Positions 22,531-35,967 of a stretch of DNA of 64,000 bases are shown here, one piece after another (within the stretch, counting starts at the first letter, position 1; the number at the start of each line of letters is the position of its first letter). The notes under the pieces are model-generated. The model was not told the DNA's origin and searched no databases. It saw nothing but the letters and a program-made list of their open reading frames with translations. The stretch spans positions 5,998,641 through 6,062,640 of the forward strand of contig OX439137.1 in NCBI GenBank assembly GCA_949318235.1, written 5' to 3'. Origin of the DNA: Ecdyonurus torrentis (taxonomy: Eukaryota; Arthropoda; Insecta; Ephemeroptera; Heptageniidae). The position numbers and the translations under genes are program-made.

Positions 22531-23768
22531 CAGTGGCGTGCAGTGCCTATTTTTAGAATTCAAATGATTATAGCGCCGAATTTTATCAATCAATTTATTA
22601 GACATTTTGGAATTTAATAGTCAGAAAGTCAAAATTATGAAAACTATTTTTTAATTATTTTTATTTTGAAGTTAAAGGTCCCAAAGGGCCCCTTAAACAG
22701 AAAAATTGAGGTAATTTTTTACTCTTCTGATCACAAAGGACACTGAAAATTAAGAAATCGAATAAGAACTAAATTTCAGGATAAAAGAGTTTTAAATTTA
22801 GCCCAGAATTACAAAATTGGTCCAGTTTTGTTATGTGGGTCTAATTAGAGACACTTCAAAGTCAAAACATGTTAAAAATGAAACAAAAATTAAAAATTCA
22901 GTTAGAAAAACAAAAACTTTAGATTTTGTATTTTTTGGAGTACCAATTTCAAAAATCACATTTTGGACTTCCAAAATCTCCTCAATAGGGCCCAAACGGG
23001 TCCCATTTTTTTCAAAAAGCAATATATTGAAATTTTAACTACAGCAATCGATTTGTAAGGGCTAAAAACATAGGAATCAATATAATACACACCAAAATCG
23101 GAACATCCCTAGTTTTTGTATTTTTATGATTCATTGGGACTCATGCAATATTGCATGAGTCCCAATGGGCCCCAAAAATAAAAAAACTAGGGATGTTCCG
23201 ATTTTGGTGTGTATTATATTGATTCCTATGTTTTTGGCCCTTACAAATCGATTGCTGTAGTTAAAATTTCAATATATTGCTTTTTGAAAAAAATGGGACC
23301 CGTTTGGGCCCTATTGAGGAGATTTTGGAAGTCTAAAATGTGATTTTTGAAATTGGTACTCCAAAAAATACAAAATCTAAAGTTTTTGTTTTTCAAACTG
23401 AATTTTTAATTTTTGTTTCATTTTTAAAATGTTTTGACTTTGAAGTGTCCCTAATTAGACCCACATAACAAAACTGGACCAATTTTGTAATTCTGGGCTT
23501 AATTTAAAACTCTTTTATCCTGAAATTTAGTTCTTATTCGATTTCTTAATTTTCAGTGTCCTTTGTGATCAGAAGAGTAAAAAATTACCTCAATTTTTCT
23601 GTTTAAGGGGCCCTTTGGGACCTTTAACTTCAAAATAAAAAAAATTAAAAAATAGTTTTCATAATTTTGACTTTCTGACTATGAAATTCCAAAATGTCTA
23701 AAAAATCAATTGATAAAATTCGGCGCTATAATTATTTGAATTCTAAAAATAGGCACCGCACGCCACTG
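22531..23768. mobile_element. hAT foldback element with perfect 8-bp TSD
   Basis: The 1238-bp element begins CAGTGGCGTGCAGTGCC and ends GGCACCGCACGCCACTG, flanked by atacacat at 22523-22530 and 23769-23776. The two arms of about 600 bp are nearly identical and meet at the symmetric core catgcaatattgcatg near 23140-23155. The CAG start and 8-bp duplication are hAT hallmarks. There is no coding content, and the open frames mirror each other. Confidence 0.92.
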
Positions 23769-23827
23769 ATACACATACAAGCGGAATTTTACGAAGCAAA
23801 ATTTGCAAACATCTTATTATTAATTGT

Positions 23828-24130
23828 AGACAATCAAAGAAAAGGATAGGAGAAACCATACAAAGCGCCTTACCAGGATGAGGTCCGTAGCTTGGTGAAA
23901 ATCTTGATGGCACAGGTTACACAAATATTTACAAGTTAACTAAGACGGTTTGAGGGCAACAGCCCTACACTCTAAGCAACTGAAGAAGAGGGCTGTTGCC
24001 ATCAAAACGTCTTAGTTAACTTGTAAATATTTGTATAATGTGTGCCATCAAGATTTTCACCAAGCTACAGACCTCATCGTGGTTAGGCGCTTGTTGGTTT
24101 TTCCTATCCTTTTCTTTGATTATTAATTCA
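23828..24130. mobile_element. Inverted-repeat element of the 'ggatag' family
   Basis: The left atcaaagaaaaggataggag mirrors the right cctatccttttctttgat. Inner arms pair too (aaatatttacaagttaacta with tagttaacttgtaaatattt; gggcaacagccct with agggctgttgcc). Confidence 0.75.
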
Positions 24131-24527
24131 AACCGAAATGGTTTTAACCTTTCCTTAATACTTACATTATTATGGTAGACAGTTTTGTTTTTCCTGTATA
24201 TTACCCGAAGAGTACTTATGGTATTACACTGAAATTTCTTAATTCCAGTTAATTAAGATAAATTGAAACTTCAGTTAATTTATGAAATATTTTAATGTTG
24301 ATTGATATCTAATAGAAATATGAATCTATATAAGTTGTATAATACACTTTTCCATCTGTATACCTTACCTACCCTTTATTTAGAGTCACTATAGTCACCA
24401 TAACTTTGTAAGTTACTGTACTTGTTTATGTACTAGCTAAAACATAGTTAAGTTGATATTTTGTTTGTTGTAACAATGTGAAAAAGTTAACTAAGGTTTA
24501 ACTAAAGGTTGCATTTTACGGTTCCTT

Positions 24528-24654
24528 AAGTATCATTCACATGGAGTGAAAACCTAACGTCCGTCGATGGACGTCGATGGGTTAACAAAGTTGAAAAAGT
24601 ATTGCTGCAACTTGTTTATAATGGGGGGGGGGGGGGGGGGGAAGAAAAGAAAAG

Positions 24655-24695
<41 letters not shown>

Positions 24696-25066
24696 CACAT
24701 GGTTTTAAAACTGACGGATACCGATGGATACTGACGGGCAAAGCTGGCAACACCCAGCTTTTTTTCTACCCGTTGCTATCGGTTAAAATGACAGGTACTG
24801 ACGGGTAGTGACGGATGCATGTGAACGGTTGCATTTGCTTACATAAGCGTAGCTCCATCTGTCAGTATCCGTCAACAATAATGCATGTGAACGGGGTGAT
24901 ATGTTTATATTAGCGCAGCTTGATTCATCGGTATTCATCAGTTTTCCAGGCATGCGCAGTAGTGCGCATTTTTTTCTCATGTGAAACAAACAAATTCGCG
25001 TAACTGTCAGTTTCCGTTGACGGACGTTGATGGACGTCAAGTTTTCACTCCACGTGAATGATACTT
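24528..25066. mobile_element. Foldback element rich in 'gacgg' words
   Basis: The ends aagtatcattcacatggagt and cacgtgaatgatactt are inverted, next to ttttcactcc. Inside are many copies of gatactgacgg or cgtcagtatc-like words, a G-run (24622-24641) and an A-run. It lies about 160 bp upstream of the proposed first coding exon of the C2H2 gene. Confidence 0.75.
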
Positions 25067-25224
25067 TATAGTGACTTTTTGTAATGTAATTTAACAAAAG
25101 TATGGGTTACATGTAAGTAAAAAGGATGATAGTAAATTGTTATGATTTTAGGCTTACAAGATGCATTGTATGTACCGGTACTGTATATGGGAAGTAGAAT
25201 TAAGGTGATAGGCAACTGGTTACA

Positions 25225-28200
25225 ATGTCAGTCATGACACAGAAGCAACAGGTGGGTACTCATGTATTTTGTGTATTATGATAATGGGTTATCCTCTCAC
25301 AGTCGGGTTATTATTTTGTTTGAGGGGTCTAGAGAGCTTTAACAGAGAAGTGACATCCCAAAAAGTTAGGCAGACCCGCAACACTGATTTCTTTAAAATT
25401 GGCAATGCTGCAGACAAAATTACTATACGAGAGTTAATAGTGACCAATAAAGCCATCTCTTGATCATAATTGAAATTAATGTTAGTGAGGGCTTACGCAT
25501 CGAATCTCGTCAGCTGTTCAGCGCGCCCTGAAGATATGAGTCAAATTGGCAACAAAATTGACCCTCAAAATAGATAAATTGGAAATATCATTTTTTGTTA
25601 ATTAATTAAATTGATTTAGATTATTTTTATTACTATTTGCTGATTTTTGGAAGGAATTATAAATATTTTTTGGAAATTATCAGTCTCTCAATGGACTGTG
25701 TAGTCGCGCCCCAGGCTATAGCCTGGCTATCGCCTGGCTATCGCTGCGTAACCGTGGTATCATTATTTTCCTGCAGAGGCGCTGTTTTTGTTGACTATGT
25801 ACTCTCGTATAGCGCGCTCTCTCATTGGCACCTTGATTTGGCCACTTCTGACCTCTGATTGGTGCTTCAAAACACAACGTTGCCAAGTGAAAATTGTTGA
25901 ATGTTGCAGTCTGCCTAAAGCATGGGGATGTCGCTTCTCTGTTAAAGTTCTCTAGAGGGGTCTCTCAATGTAAGCCATCTATTCGTGTCAGAATTTTTGT
26001 GACCAAGGACACAACGTCTGTACGACCTCATAGAAGTTTGTTTGATACATCTACCAGGGACTGCCCCAAACAAGAGCACAGAAGTGCTATTTAAATTACA
26101 TTGAACCTTATGGTGCTTTTAAAAAAAATTCTTCAAATGAGAGGGTGACCCAATACTGTACTGTATGCAAGTGGGATCTATTTGCAAGTGAGAGTTTATT
26201 TGTCTTCAATGCAGCAATGGATTTTATGAATGAGGTGCATGGGGAAAACTTAGTATCACCTGTAGCTATCCTTTACAATTAAGGGGGACCATAGTTTTTT
26301 TTTTTTTTTTTTTTGAACTACTGCACTGAGGCCAAAAATATATAAATAGGGAGTACTTAATTAAACACAGTTTCTTGTTATAGGTAAACTAATTGAAAAT
26401 TTAAAAATTTTCATCACTGATTGCCTCCATTATTATTATTTATTACTGTAAGAGGGCCTTACCATAGTAGAAGTTCTATGGAGAGATCGAGGTCTCATGT
26501 GGCACAGGGTTACATGCTACTCAAAGATGTTCTCCATTAAATCTCTCCTAACTAAAAAGCTGTGCCACCTGTGACCTCAATCTCTCCACAGAGATACTAT
26601 GATAAGGCCCTTGCTGATATTTCTATTCTTACTTTTAATATCAGGGTTCGGATTAAACCCGTTTTTTTTTTTAATAAAACCCGGTTTTTTAAGTAAAAAA
26701 AAAAAAAAAACCGTTTTTTCAATTTTTTCCTAATTTTCACAATAATAACATGAAAATAATAAAATCGCATATTTTTTAGTCATTTGAAAAAAAAAAAAAA
26801 AAAGAAAAAAGCATCAAATATCAATTTTATAGAGGTTTATTTATTCATAGTAATTATAGTAATACAAGTAATTAAGAATTTCAACTGTTATTATTTTTAG
26901 AGAGCGGAAAAATAGTCTTTAGACTATTGTCAATATTGAGACTATTGGGGTTTTTACTTAAAATTTCAACGAATCACACGATTTCAAGCCGATATACAAA
27001 ATTAAAAAAAAATACTATTTCGCGACTATTTTAGTCTCCGAGACTATTTTGGACTTTCAAGACTTTTCGGACTATTTTGCCTTTTTTGATGTTTTTTTAT
27101 ATTTCTGACAAAAATAACGGAAAATTAACGTAGAACGTGACCGACTTGGACCGGAAATCGCTAAAAGTAAACCATATTTTCACAATAATTTTTTTTTTTT
27201 TACTATTTATTTGCAACATATTTTGTTGGAACACAATAATTTTCAAATAAAATTGAGTAAATTTAAAATATTTTTTATTTTTATTATAATTTTTTTTTTT
27301 CGAAAAAAGTTTTAATTTAATAATAATTTTAATTTAAAAATAAAGTTTCTTATTTGACTACAAATTTCCACTCAAATTTGCATTTATACATTTACATGTA
27401 TTGTTATCTTTAAGGTGGCGAATAACTTATATTTGATCATGTTTTACGTGTTTGACATAATTAAATTTATAAGTACCAAAGCTTCTTTATTTTGTGTTCA
27501 TACTAATTCGCCTTAAAAAAAATGTTTTTAGTGGTCTCTGAAGTTTTTTTTTTTTTTTATTATTTAGACAATGCTATTTTAGACCGATTTAATTTTTTTA
27601 GGCTATAGATTTTTTTTAAGGCAATCCTAGAGACTATTAAGAAAACAGATAAATTCAGACATGTTATACTAATAAATAAAGTCACTAATGAGCTATATAA
27701 ATTACAAAGACTATTTTCCGACTATTTTATTATTTTTAGAGACTATTTTTATACTATTTTTTAATTTTGAAGACTATTTTGATGAAAAAAGAGACTATTT
27801 TTCCGCTCTTTTATTAATATTATAGTATTTTGGCTTCTTTTTTTCTTTTTTTTTTTTATTGCTTTTTTTTTTTTTTTTTTTTTTCAACCGGCTTTTTTAA
27901 AAAACCGGCTTTTTTAAAAATCTTATTGCCCGGTTTTTTATAAAAAACCGCCCGGCAAAAATCCAGGTTAAAAAACCCGGTCGAACCCTGTTTAATATTA
28001 ATCCTAACCGCAATGTTTTTTTTTCCTTAAATTGATTGTTACTAGTACTGGTCCCAAATAAATCGGACCACTTGCATTAAAGTTTCCCTATATATTTACT
28101 GTTTGGAGAGATTAACGCTTTGGTCAGATTTATTTGGGACCAGCTCTGGTCAAAAGCTTAAGAACGTTGCAGTGGCGGCCGCTGCGTTTTCCCATAAAAA

Positions 28201-29210
28201 TAACACAGTGTTGTTGCAGGTTGCCTATACAAATCATTCTCAAACTTTTGGCCAGAGCTGTACATTCACTGACATAAAATTCAATTGTATTTGTTTATAT
28301 TAGAGCAATGTCAATTAAAATCTTGACATGAAAACATTTTATATGTTCATATCATAAGACAATACAGGAAAATTTTATCTCAGTTTCTTTATTAAACAAT
28401 CCAAAATGTAATGTGTTAATATTGAACCATTGCCAGAACAAGATGAGAGGTTATTTAAACCGGAAGCACCCCCTTTTCTCGGATTGTATTTGAAGTTATA
28501 GAAATAAAATTTAACATGTCGATCTTGTTGCAAACAAAATGTCTATCTCATATTTTGTCCGGCAAAGCAAAAGATATATCTCGTTTTTTGTCAGTGTAAG
28601 CTAAATGTCTATATCTTTCCCGAACATTATGGAGATGGCGCTCGAGATCGACATTTTGCTTACGCTGACAAAAAATGAGATAGACATTTTGTTCGCAGCA
28701 AGATCAATGTACGTATCAACTTTAATATTACATTGATCACCTATAAAATTTCCATGATTATTTTGGGAAAAGTGATTGTGAAAAAGGGGTGTATCTAGTG
28801 ATAAAAATCTCTGATCTTGTTTTAGCAAGCGTATCCACAATTTTTTTTTCTCTCGTTGCAGTGACTTGTTTTGTTATTATAATTACATTCATTTTCATTT
28901 TCTACAGGTGAGTGATGCTGAACTTCTTACCAAATTTGGACTAACTCCTTGTGAAGTATTGCTATCAAGAGACCAGGTAATTATACCTCCTTTGATCTAA
29001 CTAGAAATTAAGTAGGCCTATGTACCGTAACAACAGTAATTAATTTTTATAGTTTTGTTATATTTATGTATAACATTTTTTTTCTGGGGGAGGGGGGATG
29101 AAATCATATATTTATTACAGTATTATAAAATTATAATATAAGAGAGATAATGTAATGATGACGGAACGGCAAGTTTTGATATTAACCATTGATGTATGCC
29201 TCATGCTTGA

Positions 29211-29243
<33 letters not shown>

Positions 29244-29766
29244 GTCCCTTTGATTATAATGAAGCAGTTTTTATTTTCTCACATCTTCTTATTAAAAATA
29301 CAGTCAACTGAGGTGACTTCAAACACCCAATGTCTTAGAGCCTCATTTTAGAACTGAGGAGTGTTACTGTACAGCTCTGGCCAAAAGTTTAATTGAGAAC
29401 GATTTGTATAGGCAACCCGCAAGCACACTACATAGTGAAAACGCTGCGGCCACCGCTGCCCCGTTCTTAAACTTTTGGCCAGAGCTGTACATAATTAAAA
29501 TATTGTTCTTGATCTTAAACACATCTCAAAATTTTAAAAATGAATGCCCGAAAAATAAATAATTGGGTGTTTAAAGTTGACTGTAGTTGACTGTAACTAG
29601 CAAATGTCTAACGTCAAATTGTGATAAGAAGTAAAAACTCCCTCTCCCCGATAAAAAAAATAAATTTTCTATATTTCTGATAACGTTGGAATTAATTTCT
29701 TGCTAAAGATGCAAAACCAAATGGATAAAAAATAAACTGTCAAATGGGGTGACTTGACCAAATTTT

Positions 29767-29804
<38 letters not shown>

Positions 29805-32800
29805 ACTTGCTCCCTAATTAAAGCTCAGAAACATGAAACAAAATCTGCATTAAAACAGGACTTTTGAACTGTTATTTTATTTTTTGTTTTACGTTTCTAT
29901 GAGCTTTGGTTGGGGAGTAAATCATTTTTGAAAATGTGGCCAAATTCATACCACATAATGGAAGTAGGTATTAGAGTACTCTAGAAGGGGGGAGTATACG
30001 CGCACCCTTTGTTGGGGTTTTTTGATCACGAAAAATCGCGTAAGTAATGGGAAAAATCGCGATTTTGAAACATCATAACTATTGAACAAAGGAAGTTACA
30101 GCATTGAAATTTTCACAGAACAAACTTCATTTTATGGCGATTTTATGTTTAAATTTTCAAAACTCTCAGTGTGTTATAAATTTAATTTATTTTAGCTTTA
30201 AAAATATCATATTTTGAAAATCAATACTCGACGCTCATTGGCTAATGCGCTCCAACAATGAAAAATAAAAAGTAAACAAACTCAACGCTCTTGTGCTTGC
30301 TGTCCACTGTTTATAAATACACAACAAGTATACATACTTCGATTAAAAATGATAATCTCAAGTTTATATATCTTAAATTATTGTTTTAGTGTTATAACTT
30401 GAATCAATGTTTCTATTATTCTTAATATCTGTAAAAGAAAAAAAAATGAAATTATTTGATCAATATTTCATTAATAATTTAAAAGTTTATTATACATTAT
30501 AATCAAAAAATAATAATTTGTTAAATTTTTAACATTTGATTTTTAACAACTCGACAAGTATTTATTAAAAATAGATTATTATTTCCTTTACTTTACATAA
30601 TATACCATAGAAATGCAATTTTTTGCTATTTTGAGGAAACATTTTTATATACAGTCAACTATACGCATCAACTTAATAAAACTTGAGAGTTTGTTTTAAC
30701 TTTTCTTTTAAAAGATACTATTTGTAAAATGCACTTATTGTGTAAGAAGTATACTTAATAAATTGAATACATTATTAATTCTTTTATGTAAATTAAAATT
30801 TACTTTATAATTTCTATAGAAAAAGCCATTTTCAATAGAAAGTCTGGACTCTGGCACAGTTTGGAAAGCTAAACTAAAGACTTTTGTTGTGTATACTAAA
30901 TATTTAATTTTATTGCAATACAATACTTATTAATAAAAGGTACTAATTCATTAAACACATGAAAAGGAAATATTATACATGAAAGAAATAAATACATTAT
31001 TTGATGGTAAAATAAGATGATAAGAAATGTAGTTTCTCCCAATATAACATGTTGATTTTTATACCCCTGCAGTGAAGACTGGAGTTTTTGCAGAGAGATG
31101 TAGAATGTAGGCAAAATTAACTTTTCAGGGGTTCGGACCCGGACCCGAAACCTTCCAAAACCCGAGATTTTTGGCGGGTTTTTGGGACCCATTTGAAAAA
31201 TACGGGTTCAAAAACCCGAGCCCTAATTTTCGTTGAGTTTGAAATTTTTTTGATTGAAATATTAAGAAATGTACATAAACATGAAAAAATATAAAGTAAG
31301 TTTGTTTAGTATTAGATTTTTTTTTTTTTTTTTTTTTTTTGCCACAGAAACATAACATGCATACAACACAAATTTTAATTTGTTTAAATATCTGGAAAGA
31401 TTTTTTATTAAAATTTTATTTTTTTAACTATGTGTAAGAGTAGGTTTTAGTCTAGTTATCCAGATTTTTATGCAATTTCAATAAAACCTTCTTTCTAAAC
31501 TTTCAGTACGTTAAAAAAAACTAAAAATTTTTTTTTTTTCAATTATATACCTCAAATTATGTTAAAAACATTATGTTCCGAAAGAAGAAAAATTAATATA
31601 CGCCTGAATTATAAAGCTTGTAGGAGCTGCATTTTTTTAAAATTAATAATGTTGCTGACTTACAGCTTATGTATGATGACTTTTTTTTATTATTATTATT
31701 TTATTAATATGAATATATACAGGCAATAATACTAAGTTTCTTATTTGGCTAATTGACAAGATGTAGCAAATCAAAACATTGATTATTTATTATTATTATT
31801 ATTATTTGCATTCTTTTTTAACTTGCTGCAATTTTTTTAAATTCTATTTCAAAAAAATTTAATCTGCTCTTACTTATTGAACTTATAAAAAATTATTTAA
31901 TTGATTAATTGAAAACCTGAACCCAGACCCGATGAAGATTTTTGAGGGGTCCGGACCCGGGTCCCGGACACGAAAAAAAAATCACGGGTCCAGGACCCGG
32001 GTCTTCCGACCCGACAATTTTTTGACGTGTCCGAACCTCTGGAACTTTCTACCTAAATATCTTTTTGAAAAACATATTAAAATATTTAGAGCCATATTCG
32101 ACCGTCCATACTTTGGAAAAGTACTAGAGCTCTGAATAGACCGTGAACCCGCGCGTGGCCCAAAAGTAGAGTTCAATATAAAACTTTCAATATCTCCTTG
32201 AGTTTGAGCGCTATTTAGATGCGCTATTTTACCTCTAGATAAGCAAGATGTTTAACCTTTTTGTCATGCCTATGCGATTTTCAACCCTTAGGTTTTTTTA
32301 CCCTTCAAGGGTTAAAGACCAAAAACACGATTTTCAATATTATAACCTTTGCTATATGCTTTTATTTATTATTGTTATTATTATTTTTTGTGAATTTCAT
32401 TTCTGTGGTGTCTGAAAGTCATGTAGTACCTCCTATTAAAACAATATGAAAAGAAATCTTTAAAAACCATGCCAATAGAAAATAGGGCGTAAAAATGATA
32501 AGAAAAAGAAGAAGAAGAAAAAAAAAAAAAAAAAAAAAGTAAATAACACGGAAAAGCAAAGCTTACCCAAAATAAATATTTGGTGCTGAAATCTTATTGC
32601 CAGGACCTTTCTCATAGGGCACATTGCGTTTTAGCTCTATATGACCCCCTGGAGGGTGTTTGGGGTGGGGTTTTCCACCCTATTATGATTCTAAAAACTT
32701 AAGTAAAAGTATTCGTGTCAGATATCGCTCTAGGCAAAATCGACCCCGCTGAGCTCGAATCCGTTGTCAGATTTTTGGTAGATGCCACCCCTAAGGAGAT

Positions 32801-35800
32801 AGGGGTGGGTTTTTATCCTCAAAAGAGGTAAATTTTTGGAAAATAAAGCAACATTGAATTGTAATAAAATGCAATATTTTCGTTAATCTAATTGCATATT
32901 CCAGTACCTCTGGTATGTTTTTAACATGAATCCCATGCATTTCCAGTTTAAATCACTTTAAAGAGGGTAGCTGGGGTTGTTGTTTTTACCTTTTTTTCTA
33001 AATTGGGTGATTGGTAAGATATCATTCTTAATTAAAGTAACCCAATCATTTAATTAAAAAAAATATAATAAAATAAAGGTGAAAAATGCACCCTGCAACC
33101 GTCTTTAAAGTGATATAAACTGGAAATGCATAGGATTCATGTAAAAACATACCAGAGGTACTGGAATATGCAATTAGATTAACGAAAATATTGCATTTTA
33201 TTACAATTTAATGTTGCTTTATTTTCCAAAAATTTCCCGGTTTTGAGAATAAAAACCCACCCCTATCGCCATAGGGGTGGCATCTACCAAAAATCTGACA
33301 ACGGATTCGAGCTCAGCGGGGTCGATTTTGCCTAGAGCGATATCTGACACGAATACTTTTACTTAAGTTTTTAGAATCATAATAGGGTGGAAAACCCCAC
33401 CCCAAACACCCTCCAGGGGGTCATATAGAGCTAAAACGCAATGTGCCCTATGAGAAAGGTCCTGGCAATAAGATTTCAGCACCAAATATTTATTTTGGGT
33501 AAGCTTTGCTTTTCCGTGTTATTTACTTTTTTTCTTTTTTTTTTTTTCTTCTTCTTCTTTTTCTTATCATTTTTACGCCCTATTTTCTATTGGCATGGTT
33601 TTTAAAGATTTCTTTTCGTATTGTTTTAATAGGAGGTACTACATGACTTTCAGACACCACAGAAATGAAATTCACAAAAAATAATAATAATAAATAAAAA
33701 ATAAAAGCATATAGCAAAGGTTATAATATTGAAAATCGTGTTTTTGGTCTTTAACCCTTGAAGGGTAAAAAAACCTAAGGGTTGAAAATCGCATAGGCAT
33801 GACAAAAAGGTTAAACATCTTGCTTATCTAGAGGTAAAATAGCGCATCTAAATAGCGCTCAAGCTCAAGGAGATATTCAACGTTTTATATTGAACGCTAC
33901 TTTTGGACTACGCACGGGGTCACGGTCTATTCCGAGCTCTAAAGTATAGTACTTTTTCAAAGTATGGACGGTCGATGGCTCTAAATATTTTAAGATGTAT
34001 TTCAAAAGATAATTACTAATTTAGGTAAAAAGTTTATTTTGCATACATTCTACATCTCTCTGCACACTCCAGTCTTCACTTCAGGGGTATAAAGATCATA
34101 TTGGGAGAAACCGCATTTATTAATCATCTTATTTTGCCATGAAAATAGGGCGTAATTACATCATTCTATGCAATAAATGAAGAAGAAGAAAAAAAAAAAA
34201 AAAAAAAAAGGTATACGAATGATGAAAAGTTATTGTAAATAAAAAATAAACATTAATTAGTGCGGAGAAATAAGTAAAAACACGTGCAACTTATTAATTT
34301 TTGATCTATGTTTCGCGATCGAGCGTAGTTTCAAAAATCGACACTGCTGGTATAGAGATAAAAGATTAAATCTACTTTTATGCTAATTATTTTTATGAAA
34401 AAAAAAGCGCAAATTTCATTACTCTAGCTGGACTAGGGAAAAGGTTAAAAAAACGAGATGTTTCGTGTATATTATGCCTACTATATTTACGTAAAATCGA
34501 TATACTGATGATGTTTTAATATCGATAAACAACCTAATTCCATATACTTATAAAGAAAACGTAATTTAATATCGCTTAAATCAAATTTATGAACATTTAT
34601 AGTAAATATAATAAAAATAAAACGATTTAAAAAAAATACTTGCCATTGTTATCACGATAATAGCTTCGTCAAATATACAGCGTTTTCAAAAAAGCGTTCA
34701 AAATTGAACACTAAATAACGGTATTTGCGAATTATTGCGACTTTTGAATTTATGTTATTTTTTTCGCCAAATAATAAAGTTTCATCTGTGAAAATTTCAT
34801 AACTTGACAACGTTTAGGTACAATTTTATGAGTCTTCAAAATATCAGTTTTTCCCATTACTTACGGTCATTTTCAGAACCAAAAAACCCCCATTTAAATA
34901 ACATTGACTGACAACAATGAAAATATTGGGCACGTCAGCCAATCAGATTTGAATATTCTCGATTTCAACAACCAATAAAATGGCTTTAAAAATTCTGCTG
35001 GATCGCGTATACTCCCCCCTTCTAGAGTACTCTAGTAGGTATGTGCAATGCAATAACCGTATCTAAGCCAACTTTTTCATGTATCGAGCCTGTTACCAAG
35101 GTTTTTGCTTTTGGGGTTTTCAATATCAAATATCAATATCAAATTGCAGCGTTATTGTAATTTCAAATGCTATTTTTCTTTCCCTAGGTATCACAATATT
35201 TAACTGGCAAAAAGAGTCATCAGCGCCGAACTGGTTACAAGCCATGCCCCAAATCTCGCAGGAAAGCATCTCAAGCTAAGAATGATACAGATAATAATCA
35301 AACAGTGAAAACAAGAGCTTCCATATCGTGCCTACATGAGTCTACATCAGTAGCTCAGAGTGAAGAATCCACAAGCAAACTAGCCCAGTTGAACAAGATG
35401 AAGACTGAAAATTACTCACCTCGAACTAGAAGTCGAGGTAAAAAACGAGCTCCAAGTCGAGATACTAAATTAAATAAAAATTTAAAACCATCCAAGATTA
35501 AAGCTGTGTTTGTTCCTAGAACTTCTGCTAGATTAGAAAATAAACTGAAAGCTGTAAATAATAGTAAAGCTAAAAGAAAAACAAGAAAGAATGTTGAAGA
35601 AACAGTTACAAAAACAAAAACAAGTAGAAAAAAGAAAATAATAAACAAAAAAGATAGTGATGTAAATAATGATGTTGATAAAATGTATATAGTAGAAGAA
35701 ATTGTAAAACCTATTGTAGAATCTTGTCCCAGTTCTGTAGCTTCTAATTATTCTCAAAAAAGTTCAAATTACAATCCAGACGTAATTGAAGACAATATAC

Positions 35801-35911
35801 TTAATATTGCAAATAAACTACAAAAATTCTTTAATTGTAAAGAAATAACTAATGGATTAGATTCTGATGGTTTTAATTTTGACATTTGTAATGATAATGA
35901 GTTATTAACAA

Positions 35912-35967
<56 letters not shown>

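Larger units (their letters stand above)
20617..25224. other. Divergent interval between HTH gene and C2H2 gene; repeats
   Basis: This interval separates the 5' ends of the two divergently transcribed genes. Apart from a likely untranslated exon boundary at 20633/20634 no coding exon is supported. It contains the MITE 21797-21906, the hAT foldback 22531-23768, and the inverted-repeat elements 23828-24130 and 24528-25066. Confidence 0.6.
26450..28040. mobile_element. 'ggatag' family element, split by a hAT insertion
   Basis: Before the insertion, 26450-26641 carries gggccttaccatagtag and ataaggcccttgctgatatt. After it, taatcctaaccgcaatg continues exactly as in the copy ending near 49545 (gatcctaactgcaatg). 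Confidence 0.65.

Noticed and set aside
22817..23038. Paired frames on both strands in the hAT foldback
   Set aside because: They are mirror images produced by the inverted arms.
29972..35034. Transposase gene inside the 5-kb element
   Set aside because: No frame longer than about 100 codons and no recognisable domain; the frames present mirror the foldback arms.
35412..35757. Hydrophobic minus-strand frames resembling membrane segments
   Set aside because: They are antisense to the Lys-rich coding sequence of the C2H2 gene.
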